64,000 bases of DNA. Source: Treponema sp. GTDB lineage: Bacteria > Spirochaetota > Spirochaetia > Treponematales > Treponemataceae. The notes beneath the pieces are model-generated. The model saw only the letters and a list, made by a program, of their open reading frames with translations, was not told where the DNA came from and did no database searches. The translations under genes were made by a program, and so were the position numbers. Location: contig JAAVAP010000029.1 of assembly GCA_014804005.1 (NCBI GenBank), forward strand, positions 17,933 through 81,932. The letters are read 5' to 3'. This document shows, in pieces, positions 34,938 to 43,819 of this stretch; the stretch's first letter is position 1; each line of letters opens with the position of its first letter.

Positions 34938-36926
34938 ATGGTTATAGTTTTAAAGCATGACATTTCTCCGACCGAAAAAAAAGCCTTGGCGAATTTTTTG
35001 GGCGAACGCAATTTCAAGACGAATGAAATTGCTGGCGAAGAAAAAACGATTCTCGCGGCTGTGGGACGGCTCAATCTCGACGTGCGCGAAGTGGAAATTT
35101 TGCCGGGCGTTGAGCGAGTGATTCCGATTTCCAAGCCGTACAAATTGGCGAGCCGCGAATTCAAGCCGCAAGATACGGTGGTGGAAATTCCGTCGCCGTT
35201 CAAGCAAATGATTCGCGTGGGCGGAAAGCGCATCATTTCGATTGCAGGCCCTTGCGCCGTGGAAAATCGCGAGCAAATGATAAGCGTCGCAAAGCGCGTT
35301 TCCGAAAGCGGCGCGGTAATGCTTCGCGGCGGCGCGTACAAGCCTCGCACTTCTCCGTATTCATTTCAGGGTTTGGGAGAAGAAGGCTGCAAGATTTTGA
35401 AAGAAGCTGGCGACAAATTCGGAATGCCAGTTGTAACCGAAGTGGTCGCGGCGGAATATTTGCCGACAATGGAAAAATGCGGCATCGATTGCTATCAAGT
35501 GGGCGCGCGCAACATGCAGAATTTCGAGCTTTTGAAACGCCTTGGAAAATTGAAAAAGCCTGTGATTTTGAAACGCGGAATTTCTGCCACAATCGAAGAA
35601 TGGCTTATGAGCGCGGAATATCTTCTTTCGAGCGGCACGGAAAAAGTGATTTTGTGCGAACGCGGAATCCGCACTTACGAACGAGCCACGCGCAACACGC
35701 TCGACTTGAGCGCAGTTCCGATTTTGCGCCAACTCACTCATTTGCCGATAATCGTAGATCCTTCGCACGCGCTTGGAATCCGCGACAAAGTTCTTCCGAT
35801 GGCATTCGCGGCAATCGCTGCGGGCGCGGACGGAATCATCGTGGAAGTGCATTGCAATCCTGAAAAAGCTTTGAGCGACGGGCCGCAATCGCTTTATCCC
35901 GAACAGTTTGACACACTCATGCGGGACATTGACGCGCTTTCCCCGATTTTGGGAAGAGAATTGGCGCACTTGCGTCCGAATTTGAAGCCCGTGAAAATTT
36001 CAAGCGGAAAAAAATCTGCGGAAAGTCAAAAGCAGAAAATCGTGTGCGCGTTCTGTGGAAAACGCGGCGCGTATGCCGAGCAAGCCATCACGCGGCATTT
36101 TGAAAACGAAGCGAGCGCGTTGGCGGTGGATTCGTTCAGGGAAATTTTCCAAAATGTTTTGGACGGACGCGCGGATTACGGAATGGTTCCGATTGAAAAT
36201 TCGCTCGCTGGCTCGGTCTACGAAAATTACGACAATCTCGCGAACTTCGACGACATCAGCATTGTGGCGAGCGTGACGCTTCGGATTAAGCACGCACTTT
36301 TGGGCGCAAAGGGCGCGCGTCTCGAAGACATCAAATCGATTTATTCGCATCCGCAAGGATTCGCGCAGTGTTCGAAATTTTTGGGCGAGCATCTGGACTG
36401 GAGCAAAATTGATTCTGTTTCCACGGCGACGGCGGCTCTTCTCGCTTCGAAAAATCCGAACAAAAACAGCGCGGCCATAGCCAGCGCGGTCAACGCAAAA
36501 TATTACAAGCTTGACATTTTGCGCGAATCAATCGAAGACGATCCGAAAAATTACACGCGATTTTTCGTCATTGCCGCAAATCATTTTATCGCGAAAAAAA
36601 AGGACGACAAATCCGCTTCGCTTGCGTTCCGTGCGCAAAAAGTCGCCGGCATAAAACCCAACGCCGTTTCGTTTATGTTTTCCACAAAAAATGAGCCTGG
36701 CTCGCTTTGCAAATGTCTCGGCGTTTTCGATAAATTTAAGTTGAATTTGTCGCGCTTGGAATCGCGCCCGATTCACGGCGAAACTTGGAAATATCGTTTT
36801 TACGCCGACGCGGAACTTTCGCAGGACGAACGCACTGTCGATTATGTGAGCCAAGTTTTGGACTCGCTGATGAAAGTGGCGCAGGACGTTCGGCTGCTCG
36901 GAGTGTACGCGGCGGAGACTAGATAA
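34938..36926 (+). CDS. Fusion of 3-deoxy-7-phosphoheptulonate synthase and prephenate dehydratase
   Basis: A 662-residue fusion joining the first step of the shikimate pathway to the prephenate-to-phenylpyruvate step. Residues about 1-70 are a ferredoxin-like regulatory domain. About 80-345 is a type I-beta DAHP synthase barrel (AGPCAVENREQM, LRGGAYKPRTSPYSFQGLG, DPSHALG). About 365-545 is prephenate dehydratase (MVPIENSLAGSVYENYD, HPQGFAQC, YTRFFVI), and about 575-655 is a C-terminal ACT domain with NEPGSL, expected to bind phenylalanine. There is no chorismate mutase segment. It starts 17 bp after thrA, with TAGGCAAG as a ribosome-binding site. Confidence 0.92.
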   Translation: MVIVLKHDISPTEKKALANFLGERNFKTNEIAGEEKTILAAVGRLNLDVREVEILPGVERVIPISKPYKLASREFKPQDTVVEIPSPFKQMIRVGGKRIISIAGPCAVENREQMISVAKRVSESGAVMLRGGAYKPRTSPYSFQGLGEEGCKILKEAGDKFGMPVVTEVVAAEYLPTMEKCGIDCYQVGARNMQNFELLKRLGKLKKPVILKRGISATIEEWLMSAEYLLSSGTEKVILCERGIRTYERATRNTLDLSAVPILRQLTHLPIIVDPSHALGIRDKVLPMAFAAIAAGADGIIVEVHCNPEKALSDGPQSLYPEQFDTLMRDIDALSPILGRELAHLRPNLKPVKISSGKKSAESQKQKIVCAFCGKRGAYAEQAITRHFENEASALAVDSFREIFQNVLDGRADYGMVPIENSLAGSVYENYDNLANFDDISIVASVTLRIKHALLGAKGARLEDIKSIYSHPQGFAQCSKFLGEHLDWSKIDSVSTATAALLASKNPNKNSAAIASAVNAKYYKLDILRESIEDDPKNYTRFFVIAANHFIAKKKDDKSASLAFRAQKVAGIKPNAVSFMFSTKNEPGSLCKCLGVFDKFKLNLSRLESRPIHGETWKYRFYADAELSQDERTVDYVSQVLDSLMKVAQDVRLLGVYAAETR

Positions 36927-36939
36927 AAGTTTTTGCAAA

Positions 36940-36995
36940 TTGATTCGTGCGGAGGGTTTCATACCCCGATGCATGCGTCGTAATAAATTGAATTT
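36940..36995 (+). repeat. Dispersed ~55-bp hairpin element, copy B
   Basis: It begins TTGATTCGTGCGGAGGG, then TTTCATACCCCGATGC. The distal arm is degenerate (TGCGTCGTAATAAATTG). It lies between the DAHP synthase fusion and ilvH, ending about 15 nt before the ilvH start. Confidence 0.7.
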
Positions 36996-37010
36996 TTATA
37001 GGGGAAAATT

Positions 37011-37502
37011 ATGAATAAATTTGTGCTTTCTGTTTTAGTAGAAAATCATGCCGGAGTTTTGAGCCGCGTTTCGGGATTGTTCAGCCGGCGCGGTTACAAC
37101 ATCGACAGCCTTACTGTCTGCGAGACCAGCAACAAAGGCATTTCGCGGATGACGATTGTCGTGCGCGGCGACGAGCATATTTTGGAACAGATTGAAAAGC
37201 AGCTTTCAAAATTAATTGAAGTGATTTCTATCGAAAGTTGCGATTCGAAAAATACTTGCCAGCGCGAAACCGCTTTGATAAAAGTCAAAGCCTCTGGCGA
37301 AAAGCGCGCGATCATCATCGAAACGTGCGACATTTACCGCGCCCACATTGTTGATGTCGGGCTGGAGTCCGTCATCGTGGAAGCGACGGGCAGCGAAGAA
37401 AAAATTGACAGTCTCATCCGCCTGCTCGAGCCATACGGAATTTTGGAATATGCAAAAACCGGTCTCACGGCGATGGGACGCGGCGAGACTGTGATGAAAT
37501 AA
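37011..37502 (+). CDS. ilvH: Acetolactate synthase small (regulatory) subunit
   Basis: The valine-sensing subunit that activates and regulates acetohydroxyacid synthase in branched-chain amino acid synthesis. The 163-residue protein has an N-terminal ACT domain (VLSVLVENHAGVLSRVSGLFSRRGYNIDSL, about residues 4-35) and the usual C-terminal domain (EKIDSLIRLLEPYGILE). Length is normal. A GGGG-rich ribosome-binding site lies 7 nt before the ATG. No catalytic subunit (ilvB) or ilvC is adjacent, so the partner must be encoded elsewhere. The leader contains hairpin element copy B rather than a recognisable leader peptide. Confidence 0.93.
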   Translation: MNKFVLSVLVENHAGVLSRVSGLFSRRGYNIDSLTVCETSNKGISRMTIVVRGDEHILEQIEKQLSKLIEVISIESCDSKNTCQRETALIKVKASGEKRAIIIETCDIYRAHIVDVGLESVIVEATGSEEKIDSLIRLLEPYGILEYAKTGLTAMGRGETVMK

Positions 37503-37526
37503 ATTTTCAGTGGAGGGGGAAGCACG

Positions 37527-37565
37527 ATGGAAATTTCGCCTTACGACTCACCCCCCCCCATCTGA
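37527..37565 (+). other. Possible truncated reading frame with a C9 tract
   Basis: GGAGGGGG precedes ATG at 37527, giving MEISPYDSPPPI before TGA. Nine C (37551-37559) lie inside the frame. With ten C the frame would stay open to about 37792 as a hydrophobic product, but that stretch is antisense to era and looks non-coding. This may be the remnant of a gene start or a chance signal. Confidence 0.25.
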
Positions 37566-37664
37566 TTTTTTCGCTTCAGCCCGCGCGCGTGTTTTTTTTC
37601 ATCGCTAATTTTTATTTTGAAAAAAAATTATGCATGATTTTTGCGCGCTTCTATTTTTGTTTTT

Positions 37665-38588
37665 TTATCCTAAAATTTTTCCAAGCGTTTTGTCGCGCTG
37701 TCGCCAATTTTTGTCAACTTTTACGCTCAAATCCAAATCGATTTTGTAGTCGAAAATTTCGCCTAATTTTTTCAACGATTCGAGGCGAATAGTTTTTATC
37801 ATCACCGCGCCTTTTCCGATGACGATTCCTTTTTGGCTTTCGCGCTCCACGCACAAAAATGCGCGCACCCACAATTTTTTTCCGTCGTTCTTGAATTCCA
37901 TGTCGGCAATTTCAACGTAGATTGCATGCGGAATTTCTTGCTCGAGCCGATTTATTGCTTCGCCGCGAATTATTTCCGAAATCCTAAATCCCACTTCTTG
38001 GTCGGTGTAAAAATCTTCGGGATAAAGTTTTTCGCCTTCAGGAAGAATTTCAAAAATCGCCGCGAGCGCCGCGTCAAGTCCGCTTGATTTTTTCGCAGAA
38101 ATTTTTACGATCCGATTTTCGGGAATTTCAGGAAATTCGTTTTTTGCGAATTCGGCGGCTTTTTGCGAATCCGCGTTCGTCAAATCGACTTTGTTTATTG
38201 TGACGACAATTTTTTGCGAAAATTTTTTCAGCAAGTCCGAAGTCAATTTTTCTTCTTCGCCCGGAGCGCGGCTCGCGTCAATCAAATACAAAACCGCATC
38301 GCATCCGTCAAGCGCGGACTTCGCGTTTTCCTGCAATTTCAAATTCAATTTTTTTTCGCTTTGATGATAGCCAGGCGTGTCGATGAAAACGATTTGCCCT
38401 TGCGCTTCGTTCACGATTCCGCGAATTGAATTTCGTGTGGTCTGCGGCATCGGTGAAACAATCGAAACGTTTTGTTTGCAAACCGAATTCAAAAAAGTTG
38501 ATTTTCCCGCGCTTGGCCGCCCGATGATTGCGACGACTCCGCTTTTTGCGCGCGCGCCATTTTCGTTTTTTTCGTCTGAAGAATTCAT
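37665..38588 (-). CDS. era: GTPase Era
   Basis: A ribosome-associated GTPase needed for 30S subunit maturation. The 307-residue protein has G1 GRPSAGKST near residue 24, G2 and G3 (RNSIRG, then DTPGYH), G4 NKVDLT near residue 135 and G5 SAKKSSG. A C-terminal KH-type RNA-binding domain (about 215-305) includes GAVMIKTIRLESLKKLGE. The G1 reads SAGKST where many bacteria have NVGKST. It is divergent from prfA with 58 bp between them. There is no Shine-Dalgarno sequence, and an extended -10 (TGTTATGAT) lies 5 nt before the ATG, so the transcript may be leaderless. Confidence 0.95.
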   Translation of the reverse strand: MNSSDEKNENGARAKSGVVAIIGRPSAGKSTFLNSVCKQNVSIVSPMPQTTRNSIRGIVNEAQGQIVFIDTPGYHQSEKKLNLKLQENAKSALDGCDAVLYLIDASRAPGEEEKLTSDLLKKFSQKIVVTINKVDLTNADSQKAAEFAKNEFPEIPENRIVKISAKKSSGLDAALAAIFEILPEGEKLYPEDFYTDQEVGFRISEIIRGEAINRLEQEIPHAIYVEIADMEFKNDGKKLWVRAFLCVERESQKGIVIGKGAVMIKTIRLESLKKLGEIFDYKIDLDLSVKVDKNWRQRDKTLGKILG

Positions 38589-38593
38589 AATTT

Positions 38594-38638
38594 ATCATAA
38601 CAAATCCCATTGAAAAAATCTAGCGAAAATGCTAAAAT
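38594..38638. promoter_or_regulatory. Divergent leaderless promoters of era and prfA
   Basis: For prfA (plus): TTGAAA (38610-38615), a 17-bp spacer and TAAAAT (38633-38638), ending 8 nt before the ATG. For era (minus): TATGAT with an upstream TG (extended -10) at 38594-38599, 5 nt before the ATG. The two promoters interleave within 58 bp. Confidence 0.6.
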
Positions 38639-38646
38639 AATTTTCT

Positions 38647-39735
38647 ATGGACTTGTTGAAAAAACTTGAAAGTTGCGCCGCTCGATACGAAGTTGTAAAA
38701 GAACAAATTATGGATGCGAATTTGGTGAAGGACCAAAAAAAATATAAAGAAGTGATGCGCGAAAATAATTATTTGGGCGAAGTTTGCGCGCTTTATGACG
38801 AATACAAAAAATTGCTTTCGGGAATCAGCGAGGCGAAAATTTTAATCACCGAAGAAGACGATGTTGAAATGAAAGAAATGGCTCGCGAAGAATTGCGCAC
38901 GCTGGAAGAACGCCAGCCGCAGTTGGAAGAGCAAATAAAAATGAAACTCATTCCGCCTGATCCGCTTGATGAAAAAAATATAATTTTGGAAATTCGTTCG
39001 GCGGCGGGCGGCGACGAAGCAACGCTTTTTGTTCGCGACCTTTGGGAAATGTATGTTCATCTTGCCGAACGCAAAGGCTGGAAAACTGAAACGATGGAAG
39101 CGCAGGAAACGGAAGTGGGCGGCTTCAATAAAATCGTCATTTCGATCAGCGGAAAATTTGTCTACGGAACTTTGCGTTGGGAAAGCGGCGTTCATCGAGT
39201 TCAGCGAGTTCCGCAAACCGAATCTCAAGGTCGCCTTCAAACTTCTACTGCGACTGTGGCAGTCTTGCCGGAAGCCGAGGAAACCGAAATCGACATCAAG
39301 CCGGAAGACGTCCGCGTGGATGTGATGCGGGCGGGCGGCCCTGGCGGACAGTGCGTCAACACGACGGATAGCGCGGTGCGGCTCACTCACATTCCAACTG
39401 GAATCGTCGTAATTCAGCAGGACGAAAAAAGCCAAATAAAAAACAAGGCGAAGGCGTGGCGAGTTTTGCGCGCGCGACTTTTTGATTTGGAAGAAAGCAA
39501 GCGGCAGGCCGAACGCGCCGACGCGAGAAAAAGCATGGTCGGTTCGGGCGCGCGAAGTGAAAAAATTCGCACTTACAATTTTCCGCAAGATCGCGTCACC
39601 GACCATCGCATAAATTTGTCGTTGCACAATTTGCCTGGATTTATGGGCGGCGCGATGGACGAAATGCTCGACGCGCTCAATGTTTACGCGAAGGAAGAGC
39701 AGCTCAAGGCCGACGTGAGCGAACTTGGCGCGTAA
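38647..39735 (+). CDS. prfA: Peptide chain release factor 1
   Basis: Recognises UAA and UAG stop codons and triggers peptide release. The 362-residue protein has the peptidyl-transferase GGQ in GGPGGQCVN near residue 235 and the RF1 anticodon tripeptide PxT (here PQT) in [10 protein letters not shown] near residue 190. The residue after GGQ is Cys where His is common. The class is RF1 rather than RF2, because RF2 carries SPF at the tripeptide. The gene lacks a ribosome-binding site and sits 8 nt from its -10 box. It is followed after 29 bp by prmC, whose product methylates the GGQ glutamine. Confidence 0.96.
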   Translation: MDLLKKLESCAARYEVVKEQIMDANLVKDQKKYKEVMRENNYLGEVCALYDEYKKLLSGISEAKILITEEDDVEMKEMAREELRTLEERQPQLEEQIKMKLIPPDPLDEKNIILEIRSAAGGDEATLFVRDLWEMYVHLAERKGWKTETMEAQETEVGGFNKIVISISGKFVYGTLRWESGVHRVQRVPQTESQGRLQTSTATVAVLPEAEETEIDIKPEDVRVDVMRAGGPGGQCVNTTDSAVRLTHIPTGIVVIQQDEKSQIKNKAKAWRVLRARLFDLEESKRQAERADARKSMVGSGARSEKIRTYNFPQDRVTDHRINLSLHNLPGFMGGAMDEMLDALNVYAKEEQLKADVSELGA

Positions 39736-39764
39736 TTTTGCCTTGAGGAAAATTCTGCGCAAAA

Positions 39765-40682
39765 ATGACGATTTTCGAAGCGAAAAAATTTATCGCAAAA
39801 AAAATAGAAAAAATTTCGCAAACGCCTTTTTTGGATGCCGAAATTTTTTTGCAAGAAATTTTGGGCAAAGATAAAACTTTCATTTTGATGAATAAAAATC
39901 TCGCGCTCGAAGAAGCGCAGGAAAAAAAAATCACCGAATGGACGCGCGCTCGCGAGCAAGGTTTGGCGGTGGCGTACATTGTCGGAAAAAAAGAATTTTT
40001 CGGCTACGATTTTTTTGTCAATCAAAATGTTTTGCTTCCCAAACCTGACACGGAAATTCTTGTGGCGCGCGCCGTCGAAATTATTTCTGAAAAAATTTCC
40101 GCGAATAAAAATTCTATTCTCACCGTTTGCGACATGTGCACGGGAAGCGGCTGCGTTGCGTTGAGCGTTTTGCGAACGCTCGCGGACGATGAGCGTGTGC
40201 CGATTGAACGCTTGCCGACATTTGCGCTGGCGGACATAAGCCGAGGCGCGCTTGACGTTGCGAAAAAAAACGCCGAGACACTTTTGCGCGGTGCGGAAAT
40301 TTCACGCGTGAAATTCATCCAAAGCAATTTGTTCGAAGTCGTGCCGTTTTCGTTCGATGTGATTTTGGCAAATCCGCCTTATGTTCCGCACGAAGAAGCG
40401 CGCGCGCTTTTGGCGGACGGACGAGGCGAGCCGCTTTTGGCTTTGGACGGCGACATTTCTTCGAACGGTGATTTCAGCGGAACGAATGACGGGCTTGAAG
40501 TGGCGCGAAGACTTGTGCTCGAAGCGAAAAATCATCTTTCGCCGAATGGAATTTTTTTGATGGAAACGGGCGAATACAACGCAGATGCCGCCGCCGATTT
40601 TTTGCGGCTTCACAATTTTCGCAATGTTGAAATTTTGTGCGACTTGGAAGGACAGAAGCGCGTCGTCGTCGCGGCTTTTTGA
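39765..40682 (+). CDS. prmC: Release factor glutamine methyltransferase
   Basis: Methylates the Gln of the GGQ motif in release factors using S-adenosylmethionine. The 305-residue protein has an N-terminal helical domain (about 1-75), the SAM-binding motif DMCTGSGCVALSVL near residue 122 and the diagnostic catalytic NPPYVP near residue 202. It lies directly after prfA, as in many bacteria. The start at 39765 gives the usual N-terminus (MTIFEAKKF); the only Shine-Dalgarno-like sequence (GAGGAAA) is about 14 nt upstream. It converges with the Na/Pi transporter gene, leaving 32 bp without an obvious terminator. Confidence 0.95.
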   Translation: MTIFEAKKFIAKKIEKISQTPFLDAEIFLQEILGKDKTFILMNKNLALEEAQEKKITEWTRAREQGLAVAYIVGKKEFFGYDFFVNQNVLLPKPDTEILVARAVEIISEKISANKNSILTVCDMCTGSGCVALSVLRTLADDERVPIERLPTFALADISRGALDVAKKNAETLLRGAEISRVKFIQSNLFEVVPFSFDVILANPPYVPHEEARALLADGRGEPLLALDGDISSNGDFSGTNDGLEVARRLVLEAKNHLSPNGIFLMETGEYNADAAADFLRLHNFRNVEILCDLEGQKRVVVAAF

Positions 40683-40714
40683 AAAAATTTTTGGGCTTGG
40701 CGTTAGGTTAAAAT

Positions 40715-42376
40715 TTAAACGGTTTGTCCGAGAGCCTCCGCGATTCCGAATGCTCTGTCGCCGATTTTTTCGATTTGCCGAACAAGGTCGATGTAAAGCA
40801 ATTCCGATTTTACGTCCGCGCCTTTTTCCAGTCGCTTTCGCGCGATTCGTTTCAAATTTTTTCGGAACAAGTCGATTTGATCTTCCAGTTCTTTCGCCAT
40901 TTCAAGTTTTTCCGCGTCCAAATGTTTGTTGATGTTGATGTGAATGAATTGCAAAAATTGCCGGACAAGCTCGACATAAGGAATCAGGCGGTCGGTGTCT
41001 TCGGTTTCGAACTGCATATTTTTTTCGATGGAACGTTTCAGCAAAAGTCCGATGCTCAAACATTCGTCGGTCATGTTTTCCAGTTCGCCGATAATTGAAA
41101 GCATAATCGAAAGATTGTTGAGCTGCTTTTCGTTTACTGCGAGACGCTCTATGTGGACGATGTATCGCGAAAGCTGCTCGTGCATTTGGTCGGCATAATT
41201 TTCCGCGCGCTCGATTTGTTCGAGATGTTCGTCGATGAATTTTTGGTCGCGCTTCATTAAGCCGACTTGAATTCTGTCGAACATTTCCGTTGCCAAGTCC
41301 GTGAGATTCGCGATTTCCTTTTCCGCGCGAACAATGTACGCGCCGACGTTTTCTTTTCCAAGCGCGCTTTCCACATAATCGAGCTTGTAAAAATTTTTCT
41401 TGTCGTTCGCATTTTCCTTGATGAGCTTTTCTGAAATCGCCACGATTTGATTTGTAAAAGGAAGGAACAAAATCGTGGAAATTGTTTTAAATGCCGTGTG
41501 CAAAATTGAAATTCGAATCGCGATGTTCGCGTTTTTCGGCGTGAGGAATTCCACGAACGAAAGAAACGGATGGAAGAAAATCAACGCGACGATTGTTCCA
41601 ACGACATTGAACAAAACGTGAATCAGTGCTGCGCGTTTTGCGTTCGTGCTTCCGTTGATGGCCGCAAGCACCGCGTCCACAGTGGAACCGATTCCGCTTC
41701 CGAGCGTGAGCGCGGCCGCGAATTCCCAATTTACGATTCCGTTATAAGCCAGCGTGATGACGATTGCGCTGAACGCGCTCGAAGAATGCATTATTGCGGT
41801 GATTGTGATTCCGATTACGAAAGCGATAAAAATGGAAAGCGCGCCGAAATCCTGCATTTGCGAAAACCACTTGAATCGCTCCAATTGTTCCGGCTTGAGC
41901 GAAAGTGCCTCGCTGAGCATTTCAAGTCCGATGAAAAGCAACCCGAATCCCATCAACGCTTCGCCGATGTTTTTGTTGAGATTTCGTTTTGTGAGCGTGA
42001 GAAAAAATCCTATTCCGAAAATCGGAAAGGCGAAATTCGATATTTTAAAATTGAATCCGAAAATAGAAACAATCCAAGCCGTGACCGTCGTCCCGATGTT
42101 CGCGCCGAAAATTACGCCGGCAGATTGCTTGAGCGTGAGAAGTCCTGCGTTCACGAAAGTTACGACCATCACGGTTGTCGCGCCCGACGACTGGATTATC
42201 ATCGTGATGAATGTGCCGGTGAGCAAGGCTTTGAAGCGGTTGCCCGTCATGGCGGAAAGCGCGCGTTGGAGTTTTTCGCCCGCGCTCTTTTGCACACCGT
42301 CGCTCATCAATTTCATTCCGTACAAAAGGAACGCGAGACTTCCCATTAGTTGAAGCAGGACTGCAACAAAACGCAT
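40715..42376 (-). CDS. Na/phosphate cotransporter family protein with C-terminal PhoU-like domain
   Basis: A 553-residue inner-membrane protein of the Na/Pi-cotransporter II family. Two inverted QSSGATT/HSSSAF-type repeats lie near residues 55-90 (IIQSSGATTVMVVTFVNAG) and 190-225 (IMHSSSAFSAIVITLAYNG), with about eight membrane helices in the first ~320 residues. The last ~220 residues are helical and PhoU-like (two three-helix halves), probably cytosolic. The function is phosphate uptake or export. The ATG at 42376 starts MRFVAVLLQLMG at the first membrane helix, and its -10 box ends 7 nt upstream; an in-frame start further upstream overlaps the promoter. Confidence 0.9.
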   Translation of the reverse strand: MRFVAVLLQLMGSLAFLLYGMKLMSDGVQKSAGEKLQRALSAMTGNRFKALLTGTFITMIIQSSGATTVMVVTFVNAGLLTLKQSAGVIFGANIGTTVTAWIVSIFGFNFKISNFAFPIFGIGFFLTLTKRNLNKNIGEALMGFGLLFIGLEMLSEALSLKPEQLERFKWFSQMQDFGALSIFIAFVIGITITAIMHSSSAFSAIVITLAYNGIVNWEFAAALTLGSGIGSTVDAVLAAINGSTNAKRAALIHVLFNVVGTIVALIFFHPFLSFVEFLTPKNANIAIRISILHTAFKTISTILFLPFTNQIVAISEKLIKENANDKKNFYKLDYVESALGKENVGAYIVRAEKEIANLTDLATEMFDRIQVGLMKRDQKFIDEHLEQIERAENYADQMHEQLSRYIVHIERLAVNEKQLNNLSIMLSIIGELENMTDECLSIGLLLKRSIEKNMQFETEDTDRLIPYVELVRQFLQFIHININKHLDAEKLEMAKELEDQIDLFRKNLKRIARKRLEKGADVKSELLYIDLVRQIEKIGDRAFGIAEALGQTV

Positions 42377-42383
42377 GGATATT

Positions 42384-42412
42384 ATTGTAGCAAAAAAGCG
42401 ATTTTCTTTCAA
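42384..42412 (-). promoter_or_regulatory. Leaderless promoter of the Na/Pi transporter gene
   Basis: TTGAAA (42407-42412), a 17-bp spacer and TACAAT (42384-42389) lie on the minus strand, 7 nt before the ATG. No Shine-Dalgarno sequence. Confidence 0.65.
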
Positions 42413-42502
42413 GGGCGCATGAAAATCCGCAAAATTGTTCCGATGAATGCGAGAGTATTTTCTGGAAGGAATTCCACGGTTAAAAATTTTTTTGAAAAAG
42501 TG

Positions 42503-42531
42503 TTGACACTTTTTGGCGAAATCATTATATT
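42503..42531 (+). promoter_or_regulatory. Promoter of the tandem TetR / efflux operon
   Basis: TTGACA (42503-42508), a 17-bp spacer and TATATT (42526-42531): a near-consensus, strong promoter immediately followed by the operators. Confidence 0.75.
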
Positions 42532-42535
42532 ATGG

Positions 42536-42573
42536 TTACCGAATGTTCGGTAATGTTGACGAACATTCGGTAA
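42536..42573. promoter_or_regulatory. Double TetR-type operator
   Basis: TTACCGAATGTTCGGTAA (42536-42553) is a palindrome with 7-bp TTACCGA/TCGGTAA arms. A second, partly degenerate copy follows at 42556-42573. In addition TTACCGAATGTTC (42536-42548) and GAACATTCGGTAA (42561-42573) form a perfect 13-bp inverted repeat around a 12-bp centre. The site covers the start of transcription. Confidence 0.75.
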
Positions 42574-42583
42574 CTTGAAAATT

Positions 42584-43795
42584 ATGTCAAGGCAAGTAAA
42601 CACGAAAGAAAGAATAATTTCCTCCGCGTTTTTGATGTATAGGAAAATGCTTTTCAAAGAAGTTTCCTTGAGCGACATTGCGCGTTCTTCCGGAATTACG
42701 AAGACCGCGATTTTCAGGCATTTTAAAAACAAGGCTGAACTTTTTTCCACGATGAACGAACGCTTTTTCGAGGCGTTTGAAATTCTTGCGAAAAAGATCG
42801 CCGGCGAAAATGGAAAGCATACTTTTGCCGCCACTTATAAATCGGTGGATTATGTTTTTGAATTCGACAAGGAATATCCGGGCTACATTGACTATTACAT
42901 TCAGTCTTTGCTTGGCAATGAAAAAATGACGGCGAGGTTTGCGGAAATTCTCACGCTCAATAAAATTCCGTTTTCAAAGGAAAACTCTTTTGGCAGCAAA
43001 AAAAAATGGGTGCACGAAAGGATTCTTCCGCTTTATATCGAAATCACGATTTTGAATTTTTGGGCGGAAGTTACGCGCGCTTTGGAAAAAAAAGAGCTGA
43101 CGGAAGGCGAGACGGATTTTCGCACGCAAATTGCCAAGATAATTTTTGAAGGTTTTGGCAAAAAAAAGAATCCGATTTCGGAGGAACGCCGCAAGGAACT
43201 GGACGCGCTTTGCAAAGTGAAATTGGAAAAGAATGAAAAGGCCGATCGTTTTTTCGAGGCGTTTCTCAAGGTGATTCAAAAAAATCCAGGCAAGAATGTT
43301 ACCGTGGAAAAAATCACCAACGAGCTTGGGATTGCAAAAAGTTCGATGTATGCTTTTTTTCCTGGCAAAACGGATTATATGAAAAATATGCTGCGGCAGG
43401 AAATTGAATTTTTTACAGAAGTCTTGCAGGAAAAATGCGCGTTCGCCGAAAATTTTGACGAAGTGGTTTATGTTTTGCTTTGTGGCGAAGTGAATTATTT
43501 TTCCGAACATCCGCAGCTTGTTTTGATGCACGCGTTTTTCACTTACCACGATATGGGCACTTATGACGAGGTTTTTGACAAAAGCGTTTTTTCGTTTCTT
43601 TCGGAAGAGCTTCCGCAGGATTTCAGTTTGGGATTTGGAGACGCGCAGGGCATTTTCATAAAATGGATTTCCGTTTTGGCAATCTCGTTTTTGTTTATGG
43701 GAAAGAAGCACGAGCTTCCGCCGGAATGGCGCGATTTCTTTGTTTCGGCAGTTTATGAATTTATAGAATGCGGCGCAAAAAGTTGCATAAAATAA
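42584..43795 (+). CDS. Tandem (double-HTH) TetR-family regulator
   Basis: A 403-residue protein, twice the usual ~200 for TetR. The first TetR HTH is at about residues 8-55 (VSLSDIARSSGITKTAIFRHFKNKAELF), followed by a helical ligand-type domain. A second TetR HTH occurs at about residues 220-275 (VTVEKITNELGIAKSSMYAFFPGKTDYM), followed by another helical domain. It therefore resembles two TetR monomers fused head to tail. The ATG at 42584 is chosen over a TTG at 42575; neither has a Shine-Dalgarno sequence. It heads the TolC/adaptor/RND operon and sits behind a double palindromic operator, so autorepression is inferred. Confidence 0.82.
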   Translation: MSRQVNTKERIISSAFLMYRKMLFKEVSLSDIARSSGITKTAIFRHFKNKAELFSTMNERFFEAFEILAKKIAGENGKHTFAATYKSVDYVFEFDKEYPGYIDYYIQSLLGNEKMTARFAEILTLNKIPFSKENSFGSKKKWVHERILPLYIEITILNFWAEVTRALEKKELTEGETDFRTQIAKIIFEGFGKKKNPISEERRKELDALCKVKLEKNEKADRFFEAFLKVIQKNPGKNVTVEKITNELGIAKSSMYAFFPGKTDYMKNMLRQEIEFFTEVLQEKCAFAENFDEVVYVLLCGEVNYFSEHPQLVLMHAFFTYHDMGTYDEVFDKSVFSFLSEELPQDFSLGFGDAQGIFIKWISVLAISFLFMGKKHELPPEWRDFFVSAVYEFIECGAKSCIK

Positions 43796-43819
43796 TATTT
43801 GTATTACGGAGGAAAAGGC

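Noticed and set aside
37589..37792. Hydrophobic 67-codon frame after the C9 tract
   Set aside because: Most of it is antisense to the conserved C-terminus of era, and its Phe/Lys-rich composition mirrors that gene's codons.
40700..40724. Shared GGTTAAAATTTAAACGG at 40708 and near 63928
   Set aside because: The first copy is simply the end of the Na/Pi transporter coding sequence; one AT-rich match of this kind is not enough to call a repeat.
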